From: Enoplosus armatus | Taxonomy: Eukaryota > Chordata > Actinopteri > Centrarchiformes > Enoplosidae | Direction of reading: 5' to 3' | Length of the DNA stretch: 64,000 nt | NCBI RefSeq assembly: GCF_043641665.1 | Contig: NC_092193.1 | Location: forward strand, 4,182,001 to 4,246,000 | Shown here: positions 1-12,591 of the stretch, in pieces | Numbering within the stretch: the stretch's first letter is position 1 | Layout: each line of letters starts with the position of its first letter | Notes under the pieces: generated by a model | The model's database searches: none | Told to the model about the DNA's origin: nothing | What the model saw: only the letters and a program-made list of their open reading frames with translations | Translations under genes and position numbers: made by a program

Positions 1-221
1 ATATTAATTAGGGATTGACGGAAAACACCTACCAGCCATGCACTTTAACGACTTATATAATTACCTCTGCTGTCTGGATTTAATGAACTTCTCTAAGAAT
101 TAATGACTGAAAGTGAAAAAAAGCGCACAAAAGTCTGCTGCTAACTAGATCCAGACCTGTGTTTCTTCTGGCGAGTTTTGTGTGAAAGAAGATTGTTAGA
201 TAGAGTTAGAGAGCCTCGGGT

Positions 222-355
222 ATGGAGAGTTCTGCGTGGTTTAATCCTTACCTGACAGATGGTGAGAAATGCCTGCAGGCTGCCAGTCAGATGATTAAGA
301 CCGTAGCAGGTTTCCTCAGAGAGGCGCTTCCTGGCTCTGCTCGGTGGACTTACAG
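222..355 (+). CDS. Possible first exon of a small two-exon transcript (56-codon ORF)
   Basis: An ATG at 222 with an in-frame TAG at 207-209 upstream opens 44 codons (WFNPYLTDGEKCLQAASQMI is the central part) and runs into a strong donor AG|gtgagc at 355/356. A good acceptor (ttggtttctctttcag) lies at 1999, and joining there adds R plus 11 codons before TGA. I recognise no protein family. It may be a non-coding RNA exon or chance. Confidence 0.3.
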
Positions 356-1999
356 GTGAGCTGCTGTTCATCTGATCTTACGGAGGAGAGAAATTAGATT
401 TTAAGCTGACAGGTTCTTGTCTATCTGCATCTGCATTTCTTCATCACTGCTGGAAAAAAACATTGCTTTTTTTGGAGGTCAGTATTGTAAGAATAATGTC
501 TGTGTATCTATAACCACAGTTCACTTGTCTACTGTCTCATCTTGACACAAGGACAATATAAATGTGTATAAAAGATATCCATCCATTCGTTACCTTTACC
601 CACTTATCCAATTTAAAAACATATCCGACTACAAAACAAGATTAATGTACATATAAGAACTTCAGCCAGGACTCCCTCTAGTTTCCAACTTTGGCTTGAA
701 GGAAGTTTAATTAATAAATACACTCTCAGACAGTCACATCCCTGGTGTCCACTCTACAACAGCTGAGCCAATCACAGGGAAGCAGGACAGCAATAACTCA
801 ACAAATGGAAACACGCTTCTTCTTCAGGACGTCACAGTGTTGTCTGGATGAAGCAGAGCGGCACAACGTGAACACACAACATCACACATCTGCAGCCAGA
901 GGCAGATGGTGTGAGTTTCTATTTAATTTGTATGATGATTATAGAAATAAATAAAAATAGTTTATGAAGCCGTTTATATGACCACATCAATCCAACGCTA
1001 TTTCAGTTTTAATTCTACCGTATCTCACGTCATAAATGGTTGAAACATATCGTAAAACGTGACACAACAGCGTTTCCACCGCTGTGCCTTTCAAGAACGA
1101 AACAGGAAACAGCACAGGATTGACGAGCGGCTGTAACACGACCTCTGCCACGTAAACAACAAAATACCAAGTTATTGCCGACCCGTCTGATGTGTGTGTG
1201 GGTGTGTGTGGTTACTTTCGAGCAGCCTGCTGTAATTTGCATGTGATTTAATGAGCGTAAACACGGTGGACAGTCGTGTGTAATGGCACCGCACTCTGAC
1301 GCGGCACATCTTAAATCAGAGGCTGCAGATTTGTCAACATGTGATTTAATGAACCGAAGGAGAAGCTTTTCACACAGTATAAAGCAGCTGTGGACAACAG
1401 ATACTATCGATACTATATTGATTATAAATCAACGCAGACTACAGACATTCCTTCTTCAATCACGCTAAAAGTTATTTTTGATGCGGATCTAAAAGTGAAC
1501 AGGGATGTTTGAAAAGTCACTAAATTAAAAACATCAGCTTCTGTCGGTCATTTAAGTAGGAATATATCATATACTGAGGTCATTTCTGCCTTCTGAAAAT
1601 TGTGGCTAAAACCTCAGTCTCCTTGAAGGATGTTATCCCTTCTGCACCACCTTAAAGCCTTTGAGAAATGCACTGAGCCTCCATCCTGCTCATCTTGTTG
1701 GATGGAGGTGAACCTGGCCGGATCTTTGAGCGTGAATAGGTTATCTTATCTGACCTTCCCTCACCTTGTAGCAGCTCCTCCTGGCTGATGCTATAAATAT
1801 GAATGACTGGTTCAATAACAGTTAAAAACAGACTCAAGGTGTTTTATAATCCTGGATTTATGAAACCAGGACAGAGAAGAAGGGAGATCCAAATGGCATT
1901 AAAAGCTCAGTATAACTTTTCTTCTGTTTTATCCTTGCAACACTGATGTTGGACAACTACAGACAGCAGCTTCACTAATCCTATTGGTTTCTCTTTCAG
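356..1999 (+). other. Putative intron or intergenic stretch
   Basis: Lies between the possible small-transcript exons. It contains an interrupted TG run near 1190-1210. No recognisable gene or repeat otherwise. Confidence 0.3.
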
Positions 2000-2326
2000 G
2001 GCAACTCAGGTTTTTGTTGTTTTGGAACAAAGCTGATCAGACTGGCAGAAGCCTCCTGGACGCTTCAGACAGTCGAGTCGTCGGTCGGTTCACCGCAGCT
2101 CGTCTCTGCCAGGAATTAACATGCTTACTGCTGGATTACGCAGCAACAGACAGCAGCTCTGCTCTACTTCCTCTACTCTCTCTAAAGTCAACAACAGACA
2201 TCAAAATAACACGGCTGAAAGGGAAGAAAGTCTCAGAGATCATTACATTAAACCGTAAATGGCATATTACGTTTCCCTCTGTATTATTGAAACTGTTCAA
2301 CAAGTTAATTTTCTGCAGAAAATAAA
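2000..2326 (+). other. Possible terminal exon of the small two-exon transcript
   Basis: This begins after the strong acceptor ending at 1999. The joined frame stops at TGA 2034-2036. An AATAAA signal sits at 2321-2326. A different frame here is also open (start 1984, 113 codons) but shows no recognisable domain. Confidence 0.28.
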
Positions 2327-3718
2327 TTGATTTTGATGTTGCCAAGTCAAAAGAAGGCTGCATTTACTGTTACTAATGCATTTACTGTATTGAACAGTCA
2401 CATCCATTTACTACAGTAAGACAATATACTCCCTGCTAATGCATTGATCATGTCTGAGCAGTTTACTGGAACACATATGGATTTCTTGGCTGAAAATAAA
2501 CACATATTTACTACTTTATATGTTGTTGTAGGCTTAATGTAGATGATAACAAACTAAACATGGAAGTCCAGGAAGCTTCATATTCTGTAAGGAGTATCAT
2601 ATTTTAGTGCTGAGAAGACGTTAATCAACTCGTCAATCAGAGCTCTGAAGATACCTGCAGTGTAAATGGATTTCACCAGAGCTTCACTATTTTTGTGCAT
2701 TAATGGCCTCATTAAAGGAACAGAGGGGAAGGGGTTTCATTAAACCTGAAAATAGCATTTCAATCCACCCTCCTTCATTAAAAATGTTTTCGAGGAGGAA
2801 ATTTGTCTGAGCCCAAATCAGCAGCTCAATTTTGGTGAGGAAATGAATCATGTAGTTCATGAATTACTTATGCACAAGAGTTTAATGTGGATTTACTTGG
2901 GCTGATTTTTTTTTGTTGTTGTAATGTGTTATTGAATGTACATCTGTTGGCTCATTTAAGACACTGTTTGTCCTCAGTATCAGTACAAATATGTTGTAGC
3001 GCAGAGAAGAAGAAGACGAAGAAGAAGAAGAAGAATGAAGAATGAAGAATACTGGTTGGCCAACATGGTGTGCAGACAGGCAGGAAGCCAGACAGACGGA
3101 TGGCTGGTCAGCCAGCAGTCAAGGGAATTTCTGAATTGTATTGTTGCCCATTTCTTGCCAAAATTGTATTAGTTGACACCAACTACAAAAAAACTATCAA
3201 CTAAGTAAAATACTTGAAATAAAGAGACAAAAAGAGAAAAGCGAGAGCAGAGCAGCTGGATAATGAGGAAGCAGGGTGACAAACCACTTTTGTCAAACCA
3301 GCTGGATGACTGCAGGGGCAGCCTGCAGCAGGGACTGTGGAGAATGAGCCTGATGAGGACGCCGGGAACCACCAGCAACACCCGCAGATCCAGGGCTTTA
3401 AATTAACCTGAAACTGGTCAGATGAAAATCCAGGAGCCCACAAATGAAACCTGATGGTACTCTTCAGGGAGGGTCTTCAACTGATTCTCTGAAGACCAGG
3501 CAGGAGTAAAGTTTTAATGTGCCAGAGGGGCAATTTGGCCTACAGAGAGCTGTCAATGGATAATAAGTACACACCCAAGTCCAACGTCACTGTTGTCATT
3601 GTCACTTGTCACCAAAACCGGCAGCGAGAAAAAGAAGCCAGAAACAAGAGGATCACGCTGTCAAATCCATAGCAGGCCAAATTATATTTTGTATCTGCTG
3701 GAGCCACCTGTAGGGAGA
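2327..3718. other. Intergenic stretch before the Tc1 element
   Basis: AT-rich unique-looking sequence with a GAA/GAATGAA-type simple repeat at 3006-3050. No gene recognised. Confidence 0.5.
3006..3050 (+). repeat. (GAA)n-type microsatellite
   Basis: Interrupted GAA/GAC units followed by three GAATGAA-like units. Purine-only on this strand. Confidence 0.85.
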
Positions 3719-3720
3719 TA

Positions 3721-3938
3721 CAGTGCATCTGGAAAGTATTCACAGCGCTTCACTTTTTCCACATTTTGTTATGTTGCAGCCTTATACCAAAATGGATTAA
3801 ATTCATTTTTTTCCTCAAAATTCTACACACAACACCCCATAATGACAACGTGAAAAAAGTTTTTTTGAGATTTTTGCAAATTTATTAAAAATAAAAAACC
3901 TGAGAAATCACATGTACATAAGTATTCACAGCCTTTGC
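3721..3938 (+). repeat. Tc1 left terminal inverted repeat
   Basis: About 218 bp. It starts at CAGTGCATC and ends at GCCTTTGC. Outer and inner AAGTATTCACAGC direct repeats are the expected transposase binding sites. Confidence 0.93.
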
Positions 3939-4979
3939 TCAATACTTTGTTGATGCACCTTTGGCAGCAATTACAGCCTCAAGTCTTTTTGAATATGATG
4001 CCACAAGCTTGGCACACCTATCTTTGGGCAGTTTCACCCATTCCTCTTTGCAGCACCTCTCAAGCTCCATCAGGTTGGATGGGAAGCGTCGGCGCACAGC
4101 CATTTTCAGATCTCTCCAGAGATGTTCAATCGGATTCAAGTCTGGGCTCTGGCTGGGCCACTCAAGGACATTCACAGAGTTGTCCTGAAGCCACTCCTTT
4201 GATATCTTGGCTGTGTGCTTAGGGTCGTTGTCCTGCTGAAAGATAAACCGTCGCCCCAGTCTGAGGTCAAGAGCGCTCTGGAGCAGGTTTTCATCCAGGA
4301 TGTCTCTGTACTTTGCTGCATTCATCTTACCCTCTATCCTGACTAGTCTCCCAGTTCCTGCCGCTGAAAAACATCCCCACAGCATGATGCTGCCACCACC
4401 ATGCTTCACTGTAGGGATGGTATTGGCCTGGTGATGAGCGGTGCCTGGTTTCCTCCAAACGTGACGCCTGGCATTCACACCAAAGAGTTCAATCTTTGTC
4501 TCATCAGACCAGAGAATTTTGTTTCTCATGGTCTGAGAGTCCTTCAGGTGCCTTTTGGCAAACTCCAGGCGGGCTGCTATGTGCCTTTTACTAAGGAGTG
4601 GCTTCCGTCTGGCCACTCTACCATACAGGCCTGATTGGTGGATTGCTGCAGAGATGGTTGTCCTTCTGGAAGGTTCTCCTCTCTCCACAGAGGAACTCTG
4701 GAGCTCTGACAGAGTGACCATCGGGTTCTTGGTCACCTCCCTGACTAAGGCCCTTCTCCCCCGATTACTCAGTTTAGATGGCCGGCCAGCTCTAGGAAGA
4801 GTCCTGGTGGTTCCGAACTTCTTCCACTTACGGATGATGGAGGCCACTGTGCTCATTGGGACCTTCAAAGCAGCAGAAATTTTTCTGTAACCTTCCCCAG
4901 ATTTGTGCCTCGAGACAATCCTGTCTCGGAGGTCTACAGACAATTCCTTTGACTTCATGCTTGGTTTGTGCTCTGACAT
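3939..4979 (-). CDS. Tc1/mariner transposase, intact
   Basis: 346 residues, close to the usual 340 of Tc1 transposases, with no stop or frameshift. Residues 10-60 form the first helix-turn-helix of the paired-like DNA-binding region (SVDLRDRIVSRHKSGEGYRK), followed by an AT-hook-like RAGRPSK (63-69) and a second HTH to about 120. The catalytic triad is DD34E: D159 in WSDETKIELFG, D250 in QQDNDPKHT and E285 in SPDLNPIEHLW. The glycine-rich box KHGGGSIMLWGCF is at 192-204. It would cut and paste the element at TA sites. The stop codon (3939-3941) abuts the left inverted repeat, so the transcript would end inside the repeat, which holds AATAAA on the minus strand. Confidence 0.96.
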   Translation of the reverse strand: MSEHKPSMKSKELSVDLRDRIVSRHKSGEGYRKISAALKVPMSTVASIIRKWKKFGTTRTLPRAGRPSKLSNRGRRALVREVTKNPMVTLSELQSSSVERGEPSRRTTISAAIHQSGLYGRVARRKPLLSKRHIAARLEFAKRHLKDSQTMRNKILWSDETKIELFGVNARRHVWRKPGTAHHQANTIPTVKHGGGSIMLWGCFSAAGTGRLVRIEGKMNAAKYRDILDENLLQSALDLRLGRRFIFQQDNDPKHTAKISKEWLQDNSVNVLEWPSQSPDLNPIEHLWRDLKMAVRRRFPSNLMELERCCKEEWVKLPKDRCAKLVASYSKRLEAVIAAKGASTKY

Positions 4980-5140
4980 GCACTGTCAACTGTGGGACCT
5001 TATATAGACAGGTGTGTGCCTTTCCAAATCATGTCCAATCAACTGAATTTACCACAGGTGGACTCCAATTAAGCTGCAGAAACATCTCAAGGATGATCAG
5101 TGGAAACAGGATGCACCTGAGCTCAATTTTGAGCTTCATG

Positions 5141-5357
5141 GCAAAGGCTGTGAATACTTATGTACATGTGATTTCTTAGTTTTTTATTTTTAATAAATTT
5201 GCAAAAATTTCAAAAAAACTTTTTTCACATTGTCATTATGGGGTGTTGTGTGTAGAATTTTGAGGAAAAAAATTAATTTAATCCATTTTGGAATAAGGGT
5301 GTAACATAACAAAATGTGGAAAAAGTGAAGCGCTGTGAATACTTTCCGGATGCACTG
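5141..5357 (-). repeat. Tc1 right terminal inverted repeat
   Basis: About 217 bp, the reverse complement of 3721-3938 with only scattered single-base differences and small indels in A/T runs. Confidence 0.93.
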
Positions 5358-5359
5358 TA

Positions 5360-6341
5360 CATCCTCCATCATGATGGAAGCCAATTAAAGTCACTGTGTA
5401 AAGGACTGCAGCTTTCTGTGCGTCTCTGACTTGATACGACTTTACACAGGTTTACAAAAGTGACTTTCTGGCACTGGCAGAAAGCTTGCCAACAGCAAAA
5501 TGCAAATGAATGGCTAGCTAACAAAGATGCAGGCAGAGGGGCTATCGAGTGTGGACACAGCTAGGGGGCTAACTGAAGGGGATGAGGGCAGTAGAGCTAT
5601 TTGATGATGCTCCAGGAATGAGGCTGCTGGAGGCTTCAGAGATGCACAGGAAGGCACCGGGCAGAAACTGGGAAATGCAGAGCAGGCAGAAAAGACAGGC
5701 TCAGAAGACTGCATGTGGAGCGGTGTGTGACCCGACCAAATCTCTACAAGCCCTGGGAGCAACTTAACAAGTCATAGTTGTGGCCACATCATGCCATGCT
5801 GTGACGCTTTCTGTTTTCCTTACAGATTCACAGCAGGGGGATTGACCCACAATGTCACGATAGTCCACAGCTTTAAAGGATGAGACCGGCATTACTCCAT
5901 ATTTTTCTTATTGTCCGAAAATACCAGGAAAAGACCAAAAGCAACAATGCGTTAGTTTGTCTCAATGGTTTATAAATTCCCTGCCTGTGTCACTCAGCCC
6001 CAAATATGTTCATGACACAAATTTTTAAAAACATTTCAGAATTGTATCGTTTCATTTTTCAATAAAGGCTCAGTTATTTCCCAAAAAGCTGCATTCTTTA
6101 GTTTTTAGTTACTCAAACGTGTAAGTAGTGCATTTGCTGGGGACTATTTTCAGCGGGTTATTACACATTTGGTGCTCTAGTGAGTATTTGTGGCAGCAGG
6201 ACGGTGTGTGTGGGACTAAATAAGTCTAAATAAACCACAGTGTGTGTGTGTGTGTTCATGATAATGAAGGAACATGTCACCCAGTGTAACAGTGTGGCTC
6301 ATTGATGTGTTTTTAAGGGTTTTTGGACAACAATATAGAGA

Positions 6342-6382
<41 letters not shown>

Positions 6383-8680
6383 CACACACACATATATCAG
6401 GCGTTGGATACACAGGTAATATTTGTTAGTAGGAGTGATTCATTGATGGTTTTTGGTCTTTTCATGAGATTTGATGACAATAAGAAAATATACGACATTG
6501 CCACCTCCCTTAAATGAGCTGTGTTGATGCCATGGAAACTTGAACCTCTCTCACTTTCACACTTTTATGCATCGTGGACACCCAAAACCAAAATCTTATC
6601 CAGGATTATCCAGGAAGCCCAGACAATTAGTGAGGTCCATCAATGCTTTGCTCAAAAGGTCCCCTCTTTATTCTACTTGGTGTACCTGAAACTCACTCAG
6701 GTAGGCAGAGTCAGTGTGTTAAAAACAACAATTAGGCATTTTATCTCATGTATTGTGTCATAGAGGAGGACAACCAATTCTGCGTCTTCACACAGCCCTG
6801 ACAAAAATATGAGCATTTTCAATTAACCTTTTCCTGCAATGAGAAAACATGGTTTGTGCAGGTACACGGACACAAAAATGTGCCCCTGATGTGATAATCC
6901 CTTTGATTTGAGAAGGTGAAGGTTAGGATTTGATTCATGAGACTGAAACTTTGGTTGAGTGTCCAGTTGGGTGGTGGGCTACTGAGAAAACTTGACTACA
7001 AGAAGTGTACTCTAACTGATATCACTGCAGGCGAAGGTACTCCGGCTTTCTACCTGCCTCTTTAATGAAAACTGCACCTTCTTTTCTTCGTATAGAATAT
7101 CACTCATGCGTCACATTTGAGATATTTAAGCATGAATATGACACTTGATAATTCATATTTGAATTTCTGAAGTTAAAATGATGAGTGAAGAGGACAAAGA
7201 CACCCATGGTCATAATGGAAATAACAGAAGCAGAAATTAGACATTACAGGGGAATTCAGACAAGTCAGAGTCTTAGACAGAAAAATATCTGAAAAATAAT
7301 GAAATTCACTTTTTGAAGCATATCTGATTTAAGTAGAACAGCCTCAGAAATGGAAATGTTCTTTCTTTCTTCTCACTTTAATCAGATGGGATTTATTCTC
7401 ATAATGTCAGATAGGAGCAACAATATACATGGAAATAGTGAGAATTATCTGAACCTATGAAGCTTGGTGTTTGGTTTATCTCGTCTGACACACCAACAGC
7501 CTCAGAAGTGGAAATGTCTCTTTCGAGATAACAGACATCAGAGCTCCTTAAGCTTTCTCAAATATGTGAAGGATATACAATTACTGTTTATCTCAGATCG
7601 GGCAGTGAGACGTTGTGACTGAGTGTCTGGTAAATGGTTGAAATGTCATGTTGATCTGAAATCTTATCTCTCAAGGTGCATATTCCTTTCATTTCACCTG
7701 GTGTGACAGGAAATCGGATCCTGAATTGAGTTTTAACTGAGACAAACTCAACAGAAAGTCGTACTCACTAACACTTAGTTAGTTTTACTATGAAGTTTTT
7801 TTAGACTGAGATAATTGACCTCTATGGATCTGAGAACAAGCGATGAAACTATACTGTTGTTTCTGCTGATTATCTCTGTCTTTTCAAGTGAATAAAGGAT
7901 CGAACAACCATCTTGTTTACTGTGACACACTCGGAAAGAGATAAATAGAGAAATAGAGTCAGTCAAGCAGCATTTGCCTGCGGATATTTTCAACAGAGAA
8001 CAAGATGCTGCAGTAATTTCACTGAGGAGTCAACAGAGAGGAGTTACCTGCTGTTACATCTGTGAGCACCTCTGGCTGTTCAAGCAGAGGAGAGAAATGG
8101 ACTGACGTTAATAGAAACAGGCGGAAATATACTGTTGTAATTATATCTGTGCTCAGTTACTCAGTGTGATCGGTGAAGACGCGGGGTACGATGTAATTCG
8201 AGAAGGCATACGTGAAGATTGAATCTCAGGATAAAACCTGAAGCTCGTACAGGACTGAAATATATTTCAGTGGAATTTCTACCGCAAGCTTGACTACAGT
8301 AAGTCTGTTAGTGGGAAAGCTGAACCTGCTGGAGCAACTGACAGAAGATTTTCCACTAACTGACTCTCTAAAGCCCTGAGCGACAGACTGAACTGACTGT
8401 TCCCATATACTTTCATTATTTCCCTTATCTGACACTAACTTTAGTCAAACAGAAGACAAAGACAAGCCCCCTGTTTTTTTAGTTGCAGTTGTGACGAAAG
8501 ATTGGAAACTACAGAGAAAAACATCAACCTCGAGGTTTTTTGAAATGCAGTTTATCACGTCAACATGGTGACGTACATGCACTGCACCGGTCACTTAGCG
8601 GTAGCAGCACGTCAGTCCTCCATCACTGGATCTGTTCAGTAGTGTTGTGAACTTGCCCCTTTTAACAGCGCTCACAGCCC
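5360..8680. other. Intergenic stretch after the Tc1 element
   Basis: Holds a TG run (6241-6255) and a TA/CA run (6344-6397). Short open frames show no protein-family resemblance. I see no exon with convincing borders. Confidence 0.5.
6344..6397 (+). repeat. (TA)n(CA)n compound microsatellite
   Basis: About 17 TA units, then AATACACACACACATATAT. A hydrophobic short ORF over it is an artefact of the repeat. Confidence 0.9.
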
Positions 8681-8684
8681 AGTA

Positions 8685-8890
8685 AGGTTGCAACTAATAC
8701 TATTCTCATGATTTTCTTCCCTAATAATCGCTTGGTTTAAAAAACATCAGAAAAGAGTGAAAATTAGCATCACACTTTGCTACAGCCCGAAGAGATGTCA
8801 TCATATTTTAGCTTGTTTGTTCGACCAACAGTCAAAAAATGAAAAATATTCAGTTAATAAATCAGACAAAGAAAATCAGCAAGTACAACT
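8685..8890 (+). repeat. Dispersed repeat family A, copy 1
   Basis: Begins GTTGCAACTAAT and later carries TCGACCAACAGTCAAAAAAT, ATATTCAGTTAATA and GAAAATCAGCAA. These blocks recur at about ten places in the window in both orientations. Confidence 0.6.
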
Positions 8891-11800
8891 AAGAACTGTT
8901 CATTCATTTTGAAGACACTTGTATAAAACAAAAGGCTGTGAAGCATGTTCTATCTTTCAGACGCATGTGAGAGAGACTCAAACACAGCTGAAAGGCTACA
9001 CATACTTAAATTTACTTGTAAAAATTCAACTAAAGTGAAATAAAAAGGGATAAAGATGCCATACAACTTGTAAATTCTCTCTGTTGAACAGCAGCATTCA
9101 TTTTTGCTTGAAGACAAAGAAAATGTAAATGTGCCTCCAATTTTTCAGGGGAATTTGGAGTAAAAGCTTCTCTACAAAAAGCTTCTGTGGTGCATTTGCT
9201 GGTCAGGGAGGTCTTCTGCAAATTTACAAGCGAGCGAACTGAATCCATCCTGCTGAGCACCAAGGAAGTCTTCAGCAGGGAGTCCAGAGGAGAAACCTGC
9301 AGCAAACTGACTGAAGTGTTCAGGGCGGTAGCTCTCTCTCCACCAGAGAGGCAACAGCTAACATTTCAAAAAACCCTTCACCACAGAGAGACCATCTGGC
9401 AGGACACGATAATGTTAAGTCAAAGAGAGCACGTTTTAATTAGACATTTGAGCATTCAGGGGTTATTCCTGTTCTTTATAATGTGGATGCTATTGTTATA
9501 TGTTTAACCATTGTTTCTATCTATTATGACAAAACTGTAATTAAAATTTAAGTGCTCATATCTGGTGGCCACATTGCTAAAATAAAGTCCACGCTATGTG
9601 GCATACAGCCTGACACACAGCTTATATTGTCACTGTATTACAAAAGTAGATGAAGAGCCAAAGTACTTTCTTTCTACTTTTGCAAACACAATAAATTACA
9701 AACCTAAGCTAATGAGGGGTTTTTACCTAACCAGGACTCACGATGTATCTCCAGGTCTCAGGGTCTCATGTAGGTTTTTCTGCGTCACAAACAACTCTAA
9801 AACATCCATACTGTCTATACAGGGGAGGCTGCAACACCTGGAGTTACAGTCGTTCTCCTATGATCCTACACTGTAGAACCAGTGAGCCAGATGTTTTACC
9901 TGCTGGTGGATGTTGCTCTTCACTCTGAAATGTTCTGTGTGTTTGCCGTGGAGTACAGTAGCTGTGAATCTTTCGTTAAGTGTTGCCGCTGAAAGGAGCT
10001 TGTTACAACTGAAGATTCAAACAGAGGACGTTGCCCAATTTCCATGGTCATCATAACCATTCTGTTTATTAAAAAGCACGCAGGAGGAGGCAGTTAAAAG
10101 TTTTGTTAAGTTCTGGATTTGTTCTAAAAGTATAATAGCACGTTATTTATAATATTTAAGTGCTCCCTGGTTTATTGTTTACATTTCAGTTTAAACCAGA
10201 CAGTAATTTCTCTTCCTGGTAAAAAATTCTAATGGGCTTTCTCTCACGAGGAGTGCTGACTGCTTTGAAATATTCACTATATTAAATCCTGTTGTATTCT
10301 GTAGGAATATGTTACATAGAGCAAAGAACGGTGTAAAATAAACCCTGTACCAGAAATGTTAGAATCACCTGGAGCAGAAAAACAGCAGGCCAAAGGAAAG
10401 CAGTGATTGAACTATCACAGCAAGGCAGGAAAAGCACCAAGTCCTCCTGCTGAGACTCTTCTCACAATCTGGAAACACACTGACAAGAAGTCTGATTTGG
10501 CAAAACCCAGGCACTCACTTAAAGTCCCAAAAAGCTTCAAAAAAAGAGGAAGAACTTCATCAAATAAGGACTTTTCTACATGCCCAAAAACTAGGAACAT
10601 TCCAGTTTGTTTATTACCGGCATGCGCAAGGAGTTAAGTGTGTTTCTTCTCTCATTAAAACGGACTGACACACACTAAAGTCCACCCAGCATCTCTAATT
10701 CAGCATATGTGCTGTTTATGAATCTTCACTATGAAAAATGTATGCATTTGAAATGAAATCAACCATTTTATGCCAACAAGCAGGTCTGAGGTGACCACTG
10801 ATGTGTTAATCAGTTGTCATATAGCCTATACTGTCCTCACTAAGCCCACCTTGTGTGCCCAGATATTTATTTTATATAACAAAACCAGGAAAAACTAAGG
10901 AAAACTAACCTGCTGTAACTTGTAACTCGGCTGTCTTCTTCTTTAATGATTTTGGTGTTTTATTTACACGTCATTTACATTTATTTTTTATTCTGTTGCT
11001 TTCTGGCTTTCTGGCTCTAAATTGACTCCTCGGCTTGCTCTAAATACCTGTTTGGACAACCAACCGACTGTTTGAATGACTGATTCTCGAGGTTTGTATC
11101 CAGCTGAGGAGCCCCGAGGAGTGTTGTGAAGCGTGATATTAGACCCTGAGCTTCACAGAGGGAGGCTTCAGAGTCCTAACAACCTCTGAGCATCTCCGAG
11201 CCGTCAGCTGTGACTGACAGCTGCTCTCATCTGGAACAAAACGCCTCAATAGTGTGAAATGACGAGGTGAGGATCAGCGGACTAAACCTGCTCTTAGGAC
11301 AGAGTCTGTCTACAGATTACTGGACATTTGAGAACACTGATGGATTTGGACGAGACCAAGAAGTGAACCTGCTAATAGGACAGTAAACTGACCACAGATC
11401 ACTGGACAACATGATGACACAGCTGAAGGTCCAGGTTCAGACAGAGAATCTCGGTTAAGAGAATAAGTGAAAGGTCACGAGCCCGAACCCCGTTATAACT
11501 GAAGTGTTCATGATGTGACTCGAGCAAGACACCAAGATCCTGTCTGCTCGTTCAGCGTACTGAAATTTACTCTGGATGAATGCTAAAAGACTGAAGACGC
11601 AGTCACAGCAGTTCGTTCACATCCTGTTTGTTTGCTCCCATGAAGATGTTTCCATTTGCCTGAATTTTGACCACTAAAACAGTAACTCTCACAAATGAGA
11701 CAGTACGGGAATCTTCTCGCTGTAAACATATTGCTTTTTGTTTTTCGGTGTGTTTGCATAACTGAATATTCAAATGATACAAGAAGCAGTGTACAGCAGC

Positions 11801-12350
11801 AGGGATGCTGCAAGGCTGAAATCTGACTGGTCTGAGGGTTTTGGTCGGTTGGAGCCGTTTTATAAAATACTGCAGTACTGCTGTTCTGGTTTCAGGGCCC
11901 AAACCTATAAAAAGGAAATTGCCCACATATACATCTGGACAATTATTCATTTCTAATAACCTGCTTCACACTCTTTGGTAATAACATAATTTCCTGCTCT
12001 TCACTAACTCTTAATGCATTTAGCGCTGCCTCGGGCTACATTCTCCATTTAGATTAAGTTTCTCCTTCATTTATGTCATTTCCTCATCTGCCTCTTTTTC
12101 TCTCTCACTGTGTCAATACAGTCCTCTTCCTGTCTGTCTGTCTCCGTCTGTCTGTTTGCCTGTCTCTCATCAGCTGGCTCTCTCTCGTCTTTCGCTCACT
12201 CCTCCACTGTCTTTCTTCCCGTCAGTGTCGGCCATTTTTCTCTGCAGGGATTCCTCCTGTCGCAGCTGACACTTGTTTCCCCTCCACCAATCTCCTGCTG
12301 ACAGCAGTGAGGCTGATCTGAGCAAACTATTTCTCCTCCCATGTAAACAT
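8891..12350. other. Intergenic stretch
   Basis: Unique-looking sequence. Around 9030-9510 several short frames are open on both strands, but none resembles a known family and no convincing splice sites frame them. Nothing else recognised. Confidence 0.4.
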
Positions 12351-12365
12351 CTATTACTGACCACC

Positions 12366-12412
12366 GAGAGAGAGAGAGAGAGAGAGACAGAGAGAGAGAG
12401 AGACACAGAGAG
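12366..12412 (+). repeat. (GA)n microsatellite
   Basis: Near-pure GA with two C interruptions. Confidence 0.9.
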
Positions 12413-12591
12413 GTAAGATGCCACTGCGCGTTGCTGCATTCACCAACAAAACAAAACTTGCGAATGCCTTGACCTCATTTCCACAACAGGGGGGACATTT
12501 CCATGCAGCAGTCTGCCTCCATTACAAAAACTCCACCAGCAGCAGTTGTATCTAACAGCAGCAGCTCGCTACGGGAGAACAGATAATACGT

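Larger units (their letters stand above)
3721..5357 (-). mobile_element. Complete Tc1-like DNA transposon
   Basis: 1637 bp bounded by TA target duplications (3719-3720 and 5358-5359). The ends are CAGTGCATCtGGAAAGTATT and its near-perfect inverted copy. Terminal inverted repeats of about 218 bp cover 3721-3938 and 5141-5357. Each contains two copies of AAGTATTCACAGC, one outer (3734-3746) and one inner (3920-3932), the IR/DR arrangement of Sleeping Beauty-type elements. A full-length transposase lies between them on the minus strand. The intact frame and well-matched repeats suggest a recent insertion. Confidence 0.96.

Noticed and set aside
3935..5179. Several plus-strand open frames across the Tc1 element
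   Set aside because: They are antisense to the intact transposase on the minus strand and show no family resemblance.
6216..6413. Ile-Tyr-rich short ORF
   Set aside because: Translation of the TA microsatellite.
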